From: Catellatospora sichuanensis
GTDB lineage: Bacteria; Actinomycetota; Actinomycetes; Mycobacteriales; Micromonosporaceae
DNA length: 64,000 nt
Direction of reading: 5' to 3'
NCBI RefSeq assembly: GCF_007483665.1
Contig: NZ_ML660184.1
Location: forward strand, 1 to 64,000
A program made the position numbers and the translations under genes. How positions within the stretch are numbered: position 1 is the first letter of the stretch; the number at the start of each line of letters is the position of its first letter. This document shows positions 58,478-64,000 of the stretch, piece by piece. The notes beneath the pieces were generated by a model. It ran no database searches. It was given only the letters and a program-made list of their open reading frames with translations, and was not told the origin of the DNA.

Positions 58478-59263
58478 TCAGTCGCTGACCACCACACGGA
58501 GCGCGCCGGTTCGGGTCTCGCCCGCTTCGATGACCCGGGTCTGCTCGTAGGCCCACGCCGCGCATACTCCCGGATACCCGGTCGAACCCTCGCTGGTGCG
58601 CACGAACCAGCGGTCGCCTTCGCCCAGACCCGAGAACCGCAGGGTGTACGCCGCGCCGCCCGACTCGCCCCGCCATACCAGCTCCGGCTCCGCGCTCCCG
58701 TTGACCTGCTCCTCGCCGGAAAGCTCCCCCGCGGTCAGCGCCAGATTCGCCCCCGGCGCGACCCGCCAGAAGCACCCGCCGTACCCGGCCCCGCCCGGCC
58801 GCCCGTTCGTCGCCGGGCTGCCCAGCGTGACGGTCTCGTCCGCGGTCAGCGCCCAGCCCAGCTCCAGCACCCACGACCGCTCGTCGAGGTACGCCGCCGT
58901 CATCGTGCGCCGCTCCGACAGCAACACCTTGCCGTCTGCCCCCCGCCAGGCCAGCCGCTGCACGAACCCGCCCGCCCGCACCTCGTCGAAGCCCTCCCCG
59001 GTGATCGACCCGTGGTCGTCGAGCCAGGTGTACCCCTGGTCGCGCACGTACGTCCGCCCGCCCCACAGGTTGTTGCGGTTCACGTCCTGCATCGCCAAGG
59101 ACAGCCCCAGATGCCACCGATGGTCCGCCGGCACCGCATCGCTCACCACGGTCCCCGCGAGCGTCCGCAAAGGATGCAGATAAGGCCGCGGCCCCAACGT
59201 CGCCTCGACCTCCGCCCCCGAGCAGTACTCCGCCACCACCCGCCCCGCCACCGTGAACTCCAC
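58478..59263 (-). CDS. DUF6807 (PmoA-like) protein
   Basis: 261 residues from the GTG at 59263; the frame continues upstream into the inverted repeat at 59287 but without a ribosome site. GPRPYLHPLRTLAGTVVSDAVPADHRWHLGLSLAMQDVNRNNLWGG, then RTMTAAYLDERSWVLELGWALTADETVTLGSPAT and GYPGVCAAWAYEQTRVI are typical of the DUF6807 family named after a supposed methane-oxygenase gene; the fold is probably a beta-sandwich for sugar or sugar-acid binding. Function not established. It ends 7 bp after the convergent TetR gene. Confidence 0.75.
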   Translation of the reverse strand: MEFTVAGRVVAEYCSGAEVEATLGPRPYLHPLRTLAGTVVSDAVPADHRWHLGLSLAMQDVNRNNLWGGRTYVRDQGYTWLDDHGSITGEGFDEVRAGGFVQRLAWRGADGKVLLSERRTMTAAYLDERSWVLELGWALTADETVTLGSPATNGRPGGAGYGGCFWRVAPGANLALTAGELSGEEQVNGSAEPELVWRGESGGAAYTLRFSGLGEGDRWFVRTSEGSTGYPGVCAAWAYEQTRVIEAGETRTGALRVVVSD

Positions 59264-59286
59264 GCGCCACCGCCCTCTCCACCCTG

Positions 59287-59361
59287 CGACGATCTTGCGT
59301 GAACTGTGGGTACGACAGGCCCTTTCCGGGCATACCGCCAACAGTTCGCGCAAGATCGACG
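59287..59361. repeat. Long inverted repeat, GATCTTGCG family, copy 2
   Basis: Arms 59287-59307 and 59341-59361 (core GATCTTGCGTGAACTGT against ACAGTTCGCGCAAGATC) pair with two mismatches; GCCC-tttcc-GGGC (59319-59331) forms an inner stem. Matches the reverse complement of 31278-31352 at both ends. It sits upstream of the DUF6807 gene, not at a gene end. Confidence 0.8.
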
Positions 59362-59442
59362 TGATCAAGCCGGGCCGGGAAGGCGCGGCGGGGCGCGTCG
59401 CACGGGGAAGGGTGCGGAAAGCGCTTACCGCGGTAGAGGTTA

Positions 59443-59575
59443 GCGGGTTCCGGGGGCCGCCGCCAGGGTGGTGGTCGGGCGGGGGTCTCGCGGGTTCCGA
59501 TGAGGCCCGCGAGCGTGGTGGTCGGGCGGGGGTCAGCGGGTTCCGGTCACGCCCGCGAGGGTGGCGACCGTGAGG
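59443..59575. repeat. Three imperfect 46-47-bp tandem repeats
   Basis: Units start at 59443, 59490 and 59536 with GCGGGTTCCG and carry a GTGGTGGTCGGGCGGGGGTC tail (present in the first two). The third unit is the last codons of the histone-deacetylase-like gene, which ends at 59533. The gene's 3' end thus appears to have been duplicated outwards. The rest of the 269-bp spacer 59264-59532 holds only the inverted repeat. Confidence 0.7.
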
Positions 59576-60597
59576 GGGCCGAGGGTGGGCAGGTGGTAGC
59601 CGCCCTCGTGCACGGCGACGACGGACAGGCCCAGCTCACGGACCAGTTCGCCGGTGCGGCCGTAGCCGTCCGCGGTGACCTGCAGCGGGCTCTCCGGGTC
59701 GTCCTTGGCGGCGTCGACGCCCAGGGACAGCACCACCGCGTCGGCGCGCTCGCCGATGAACTCGACGAGGCGGCGCACCCCGGCGAGCCAGCCTTCGTCA
59801 CCGGTGCCCGGCGCCAGCGGCACGTTCAGGTTCGCCCCCTCGCCCGCGCCGGTGCCGGTCTCGTCGGCGAAGCCCGCGTAGTGCGGGAACCAGCCCTCGC
59901 CCGGGTCCACGTGCACCGAGGTGTAGAGCACGTCGGCGCGGTCGTAGAAGATCGACTGGGTGCCGTTGCCGTGGTGGGCGTCCACATCGACCACGGCGAC
60001 CCGGGCCACCCCGGCGCGCTGCAGCGCGAGCACCGCCACCGCGGCGTTGTTGAGATAGCACGAACCGCCGAACCCGCTGCGGGTCGCGTGGTGGCCCGGC
60101 GGGCGGCAGATGGCGTACGCGGCCCGCTCCCCCGCGGCGACCAGGTCGGCCGCGGTCGCGGCGGCGTGTGCGGCGGCCCGCGCCGCGGGCCAGGTGCCCG
60201 GCCCGACCAGGGTCATCGTGTCGTAGCAGAACTGTCCCGCCCGCGCGTGGGTCGCCGTGGGCCGGCGCACCGGCAGCCCTTCCAGCATCGCGGGGGTCGG
60301 GAAGACGTACGGCACCACCCGGTCCTGGTACTCCAGGTAACCTCCGTCGGCCCACTGGCCGTAAACGCTTTCCAGGTGCGCCAGCAGCTCGGGAGTGTGG
60401 GCCAGGGCGAGCAGGTCGTCACCGAGGGGGCGGGCCTCGACCAGGCGGGCCCCGGCGCGCACCAGCGCCGAGCGCAGCACGGTGGCCCGCTCGGGCAGCT
60501 CGGTGCCGGGCGTGCGCACACCGATCCAGATCTCCGCTTCCGGCACGTGCCGCAGCACCTCGTCGCTCCACACCACGGGCAGGTCCAGCTTCGCCAT
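59533..60597 (-). CDS. Histone-deacetylase-family amidohydrolase
   Basis: 354 residues from ATG 60597. Class-II-like arginase/deacetylase fold: CRPPGHHATRSGFGGSCYLNNAAVAVLAL with the catalytic His169-His170 pair, VDVDAHHGNGTQSIFYDRADVLYTSVHVDP with Zn ligands Asp206 and His208, and LSLGVDAAKDDPESPLQVT with Asp295; a Tyr in EGGYHLP is the candidate transition-state residue. Bacterial members deacetylate acetylpolyamines or similar amines. Divergent from the P1 peptidase gene; an 18-bp palindrome lies between. Confidence 0.88.
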   Translation of the reverse strand: MAKLDLPVVWSDEVLRHVPEAEIWIGVRTPGTELPERATVLRSALVRAGARLVEARPLGDDLLALAHTPELLAHLESVYGQWADGGYLEYQDRVVPYVFPTPAMLEGLPVRRPTATHARAGQFCYDTMTLVGPGTWPAARAAAHAAATAADLVAAGERAAYAICRPPGHHATRSGFGGSCYLNNAAVAVLALQRAGVARVAVVDVDAHHGNGTQSIFYDRADVLYTSVHVDPGEGWFPHYAGFADETGTGAGEGANLNVPLAPGTGDEGWLAGVRRLVEFIGERADAVVLSLGVDAAKDDPESPLQVTADGYGRTGELVRELGLSVVAVHEGGYHLPTLGPLTVATLAGVTGTR

Positions 60598-60641
60598 CCC
60601 GGCATGATGCCAGCCCCGGCGAGCCCGCGACACCGATCGTT

Positions 60642-60665
60642 ACTGAGTCGAGACTCAGTTAGGCT
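60642..60665 (+). promoter_or_regulatory. Operator and -10 box before the P1 peptidase
   Basis: ACTGAGTC-GA-GACTCAGT (60642-60659) is a perfect palindrome; TAGGCT (60660-60665) follows at once and ends 6 nt before the ATG at 60672. It therefore fills the promoter spacer. GACTCAGT also occurs in the operator at 54253 but with other half-site spacing. Confidence 0.6.
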
Positions 60666-60671
60666 GCGCCC

Positions 60672-61699
60672 ATGCCTCGCGTGACCGAACTCGGCATCAC
60701 CATCGGTGAGCTGCCCAGCGGCCCCAGCCGCTCCATCCTCGACGTACCCGGCGTGGGCGTCGGCCACTCCACCGTCTGGCGCGACGAGGAGCCGCCGCCG
60801 GTCGGCCGCGGGATCGCCCGGACCGGGGTGACCGTGCTCGACCCGGGCGGCAACGCGTTCCGCGAGCCGATCCCGGCGGGTGGCGCGATCCTCAACGGTG
60901 CGGGCGAGTGCACCGGTTTCATGTCGGCGCAGGAGTGGGGTCTGGCCGAGACGCCGATCTTCCTGACCTCGACGATGCAGCTGGGCCGGGTCTACGACGC
61001 CGCCTGCGAGCTGCTGATGGAGTCCGAGCCGGGCATCGGCGACGACGACGTGGTCATCCCGGTGGTGGCCGAGTGCGACGACAGTTTCCTGTCCGAGTCC
61101 CGGCGCATGCAGGTGACCCGCGACGACGTGGCCGCCGCGCTGGACGCCGCGCGGGCGGCGCGGGGATGAGCTGCCTGGGCTTCAAGGGCGGCATCGGCAC
61201 CGCCTCGCGCGTCGTGCCGTCCGGCCACACCGTAGGCGTGCTGGTGATGACGAACTTCGGCGAGCGGGGCCGCCTGACGGTGTCCGGCGTCCCGGTCGGA
61301 CAGCTGCTGCCGCCCGCGCCCGCGCCGACCGCGCCGCCGGCGGGCTCCTGCATCGTCGTCGTGATCACCGACGCGCCGATCGATCCCGCGGGATGCCAGC
61401 GGCTGGCCCGCCGAGCCGGGCTGGGGCTGGCCCGCACCGGCTCCACCGCGCACCACGCCAGCGGCGAGATCTTCCTGGCCCTGGCCACCGGCCTGCGCGC
61501 CCCACGCGGCACCGTCTCCCCGGTCACCCCGCTGCAGGGCCGCCAGCTGGACCCGTTCTTCGCGGCGGTGGTCGAGGCGACCGAGGAGAGCGTGCTCAAC
61601 AGCCTGCTCAACGCCCCGACCGTGGTCGGCCGCGGCGGCAACACCGCGGAGGGCCTGCCGGTCGACCGCGTCGCCGCCCTGCTCGCCCTGCACTCGTAG
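60672..61699 (+). pseudogene. P1 (DmpA/S58) family peptidase, frame disrupted
   Basis: Two frames together make one P1 peptidase. Frame 1, 60672-61169 (165 residues), has LDVPGVGVGHSTVW, NGAGECTGF and IPVVAECDDSFL, then stops. Frame 2, 61166-61699 (177 residues from ATG 61166, ATGA overlap), continues with SCLGFKGGIGTASRVVPSGHTVGVLV, the autocleavage/nucleophile region AGSCIVVVITDAP, and ASGEIFLAL. The combined length is near normal, but about ten residues with the usual EGxVGxGTG segment are missing at the junction, so an indel rather than a pure base miscall is likely. The nucleophile Ser lies in frame 2. It might still work as two coupled polypeptides; that is speculative. Confidence 0.75.
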
Positions 61700-61706
61700 C
61701 CGCCGA

Positions 61707-61781
61707 GATCGCTCGACTTGCCAGGCACATGGGAGAAGCCCGGCCCCGGATACGCACGAGTGCCGGGCAAGTCGAGCGATC
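61707..61781. repeat. Long inverted repeat, GATCG-ACTTGCC family, copy 2
   Basis: The 21-nt arms 61707-61727 and 61761-61781 (core GATCGCTCGACTTGCC) pair with one mismatch. It starts 8 nt after the peptidase stop codon and is probably its terminator. Confidence 0.8.
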
Positions 61782-61840
61782 ACGGCCGCGGGCGGACCGT
61801 TGACCGTGAGTGAAGTGCCCCGGTAGGGTGGCGATGGCGA

Positions 61841-61868
61841 TGGAAAGCGTTTTCCATCTTGTTACTAT
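61841..61868 (+). promoter_or_regulatory. LacI-type operator and -10 box of the alpha-glucosidase gene
   Basis: ATGGAAAGCGTTTTCCAT (61841-61858) is an 18-bp near-perfect palindrome of the LacI/GalR operator type with the central CG. TACTAT (61863-61868) follows as a -10 box, so the operator fills the promoter spacer. The predicted leader is about 30 nt. No LacI gene is adjacent in the window. Confidence 0.6.
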
Positions 61869-61905
61869 CGGGCCACGGAACCCCCACTCGCCCCTCGGAG
61901 CCGAC

Positions 61906-63525
61906 ATGTCCTCACGACACGAACACCCCTGGTGGCGTGACGCCGTCATCTACCAGGTGTATCCGCGCAGCTTCGCCGACGGGAACGGCGACGGTCTCGG
62001 CGACCTCGCCGGCCTGCGCGAGCGCCTGCCGTACCTGCGCGACCTCGGCGTCGACGCGGTCTGGCTGAGCCCGTGGTACGTCTCCCCGATGGCCGACGCC
62101 GGCTACGACGTGGCCGACTACCGCGACATCGACCCGGTGTTCGGCACCCTCGCCGAAGCCGAGCTGTTCATCACCGAGGCGCACCAGCACCGGCTGCGCG
62201 TGATCGTCGACATCGTGCCCAACCACTGCTCCGACCGGCACCCGCGGTTCCAGGCCGCGCTCGCGGCGGGCCCCGGCTCGCCCGAGCGGGAGCTGTTCTG
62301 GTTCCGCCCCGGCCGCGGCGTCGGCGGCGAGCTGCCGCCGACCGACTGGGGCTCGCACTTCGGCGGCCCGTCCTGGACCCGGGTCCCCGACGGCGAGTGG
62401 TACCTGCACATGTTCGCCCCCGAGCAACCCGACTGGAACTGGGACCACCCGGCCGTACGCGAGGACTTCCAGGCCACGCTGCGCTTCTGGCTGGACCGCG
62501 GGGTCGACGGCTTCCGCATCGACGTCGCCGACCACCTGGTCAAGGACCCGTCCCTGCCGGACGTGGCCACGCTCGGCCCGGACGTGATCCGGCCCTGGCG
62601 CGACCAGGAGGGCGTGCACGAGATCTACCGTGAGTGGCGCAAGATCGCCGACTCGTACCCGCAGCGCGGGGTGTTCGTCGGTGAGCTGTGGGACGACGAT
62701 CCCGACCGGTTCACCCGCTACCTGCGCCCGGACGAGCTGCACACCGGCTTCAACTTCCCGTTCCTGTCCTGCCCCTGGGACGCCGCCGCGTTCCGCGACG
62801 TCATCGACACGACGCTGGCCACGCACGCGATGGTCGGCGCACCCGCGACGTGGGTGCTGTCCAACCACGACGTGGTCCGGCACGCCACCCGCTACGGCCG
62901 GGCGCACACCGCGCACTCGTTCGACGACGCCAAGCACGTCGAGCCCAGTGACCTCGTGCTCGGCACCCGCCGGGCCCGCGCCGCCGCACTGCTCACCCTG
63001 GCCCTGCCCGGCTCCGCCTACGTCTACCAGGGCGAGGAGCTGGGGCTGCCCGAGGTCGAGGACATCCCCGACGAGCTGCTGCAGGACCCGCGCTGGCTGC
63101 GTTCCGGGTTCACCGACCGGGGCCGCGACGGCTGCCGGGTGCCACTGCCCTGGTCGGGCGAGGCGAAGCCGTACGGCTTCAGCCCCGACCGGGCGGTCGC
63201 CGACCCGTGGCTGCCGCAGCCCGCGAGCTGGGCCGAGCTGTCCGCCGCGGCGCAGACCGGCGACCGGCGCTCCATGCTCGAGCTGTACCGCCGCGCCCTG
63301 CACGTACGCCGCACCGAACCGGACCTCGGCGACGGCCCGCTGCACTGGCTGCCCGCGCCCGAGGGCGTGCTGCACTTCCGGCGCGGTGACGGCTTCGCCT
63401 GCCTGGTCAACCTCGGCGACACCCCCGCCGACCTGCCGCCATACGAGTACCTCCTGCTCACCAGCGATCCGCTGGAAGACCTGAAGATCGCCCCGAACAG
63501 CGCCATCTGGCTGCGCGTCGCCTGA
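61906..63525 (+). CDS. GH13 alpha-glucosidase
   Basis: 539 residues; ATG 61906 chosen from the conserved start of the family (HPWWRDAVIYQVYPRSFADGNGDGLGDL) and GGAG upstream. Barrel motifs: VDIVPNH, nucleophile Asp206 in DGFRIDVADH, acid/base Glu260 in FVGELWDD, and Asp322 in VLSNHDVVRH. No signal peptide, so it acts on imported maltose, isomaltose, trehalose or similar; the DIVPNH group includes oligo-1,6- and alpha-1,4-glucosidases. Controlled by the operator just upstream. Possibly first gene of an operon with the phosphodiesterase 86 bp downstream. Confidence 0.92.
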   Translation: MSSRHEHPWWRDAVIYQVYPRSFADGNGDGLGDLAGLRERLPYLRDLGVDAVWLSPWYVSPMADAGYDVADYRDIDPVFGTLAEAELFITEAHQHRLRVIVDIVPNHCSDRHPRFQAALAAGPGSPERELFWFRPGRGVGGELPPTDWGSHFGGPSWTRVPDGEWYLHMFAPEQPDWNWDHPAVREDFQATLRFWLDRGVDGFRIDVADHLVKDPSLPDVATLGPDVIRPWRDQEGVHEIYREWRKIADSYPQRGVFVGELWDDDPDRFTRYLRPDELHTGFNFPFLSCPWDAAAFRDVIDTTLATHAMVGAPATWVLSNHDVVRHATRYGRAHTAHSFDDAKHVEPSDLVLGTRRARAAALLTLALPGSAYVYQGEELGLPEVEDIPDELLQDPRWLRSGFTDRGRDGCRVPLPWSGEAKPYGFSPDRAVADPWLPQPASWAELSAAAQTGDRRSMLELYRRALHVRRTEPDLGDGPLHWLPAPEGVLHFRRGDGFACLVNLGDTPADLPPYEYLLLTSDPLEDLKIAPNSAIWLRVA

Positions 63526-63610
63526 TCCTGCCCGGACCGACCCACCTGCCCGCCCACCTGCGGCGGGCAGGTCCGCACGACCACGCCCCGAACACCGCTG
63601 GAGTCACCGC

Positions 63611-64000
63611 ATGAGCGCACACATCCTGGTCGTCGGCATCGACGGAGTCCGGCTGGACACCGCCCGTGCCGCGCACACGCCCCACCTGGACGCGATCGAG
63701 CAGCAGGGGTGGCTGGCCGAATTCGAGCTGAGCACCGACGCGCCCACCCTGTCGGGGCCGACGTGGGCGTCGGTGGCGACCGGGCTGTGGCCGCGGGTGC
63801 ACGGCATCTACGGCAACGTGTTCACCGGGCACCGCCTCGACGCGTTCCCCGACGTGTTCACCACGGCCAAACGCCGCGGCTTCACCACGTTCGTCGGTGC
63901 GAGCTGGGCCCCGCTGGTCACCACCGCGTACGGCGGCCCCATGTTCACCTCGCCCAGCCTGCTGACCTTCGCCGACGGGCACACGCTGGGCCACGACGTG
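63611..64000 (+). CDS. Alkaline-phosphatase-superfamily phosphodiesterase, 5' part
   Basis: The first 130 codons are present and the gene runs off the window. MSAHILVVGIDGVRLDTARAAHTPHLDAIEQQGW gives the first metal-binding Asp (VVGIDGVR), and APTLSGPTWASVATGLWPRVHGIYGN carries the nucleophile region of type-I phosphodiesterase/nucleotide pyrophosphatases. FTTFVGASW follows. Expected to cleave phosphodiesters or nucleotide pyrophosphates; location and substrate cannot be told from this part, and no signal peptide is seen at this start. Confidence 0.8.
   Translation, partial: MSAHILVVGIDGVRLDTARAAHTPHLDAIEQQGWLAEFELSTDAPTLSGPTWASVATGLWPRVHGIYGNVFTGHRLDAFPDVFTTAKRRGFTTFVGASWAPLVTTAYGGPMFTSPSLLTFADGHTLGHDV

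Noticed and set aside
61166-61699. Idea that the P1 peptidase was split exactly at its autocleavage site, giving a ready-made beta subunit
   Set aside because: The nucleophile Ser region (AGSCIVVVITDAP) lies about 50 residues inside the second frame, so the break is in the alpha part and does not match the cleavage point.
1-64000. CRISPR arrays, tRNA or rRNA genes, transposases, integrases, phage genes
   Set aside because: No regular direct-repeat/spacer arrays, no cloverleaf-type segments and no recombinase motifs were seen on either strand.

Overview
The window is high-GC actinobacterial DNA with strong G/C preference at third codon positions, Shine-Dalgarno and leaderless starts mixed, TTG/GTG starts, Tat and lipobox signals, a mycothiol-isomerase-type protein and many LacI/TetR/LysR/HxlR regulators. 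The sugar-operon layout and the dense long-arm inverted repeats between genes point to Micromonosporaceae (inference; no rRNA or marker gene is present to settle the genus). No tRNA, rRNA, CRISPR array, transposase, integrase or attachment site was recognised; the sequence looks chromosomal.

Region 1 (1-11150) looks like a surface-polysaccharide locus: the end of a nucleotide-sugar dehydrogenase, two paralogous family-4-like glycosyltransferases (the second fused to a family-2 transferase), an uncharacterised GNAT-like protein, and two proteins carrying together three copies of an N,N-dimethylformamidase beta-subunit-like domain. Region 2 (11167-17146) is a beta-xylosidase/ABC sugar importer operon with a divergent LacI regulator. 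Region 3 (17150-31260) is a run of housekeeping and small metabolic genes: NAD(P)H-FAD reductase, dienelactone-hydrolase-type lipoprotein, PolX, acylphosphatase, DUF3105 protein, sulfotransferase, two ATP-grasp proteins, an MFS exporter, LysR, an HxlR regulator divergent from a thioesterase.

Region 4 (31363-37205) is a second sugar operon, binding protein-permease-permease-GH1 beta-glucosidase, with a divergent LacI regulator and GAGAGCGCTCTC-type operators; the order matches the Streptomyces cebR/cebEFG-bglC cellobiose system. Neither operon encodes its ATPase, so both probably share an MsiK-type ATPase encoded elsewhere. A secreted GH6 cellulase with a CBM2 (42104-43561) would supply cellobiose. 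Region 5 (37229-46616) holds a disulfide oxidoreductase, an ABC exporter, Bcp peroxiredoxin, a cupin, an AEC transporter and an acyl-CoA ligase.

Region 6 (46849-52323) has two secreted RCC1-repeat paralogues with duplicated promoters, a membrane protein between them, and a PAC2 gene whose 3' end also survives as a broken copy beside the second RCC1 gene. Region 7 (52477-64000) has a TetR-controlled membrane protein, a CocE-type hydrolase with an MFS transporter and TetR regulator, a DUF6807-like protein, a histone-deacetylase-family hydrolase, a frame-disrupted P1 peptidase, a GH13 alpha-glucosidase under a LacI-type operator, and the start of an alkaline-phosphatase-superfamily phosphodiesterase.

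The most unusual signals are not in the catalytic genes but between and within them: four families of long inverted-repeat elements at gene ends (one 61-bp element, present twice identically, supplies the stop codon of two unrelated genes), a 134-bp exact internal repeat in the two-domain dimethylformamidase-like gene, the RCC1/PAC2 duplication scar, and a consistent set of leaderless genes with a TANNNT box 6-7 nt before the start codon.
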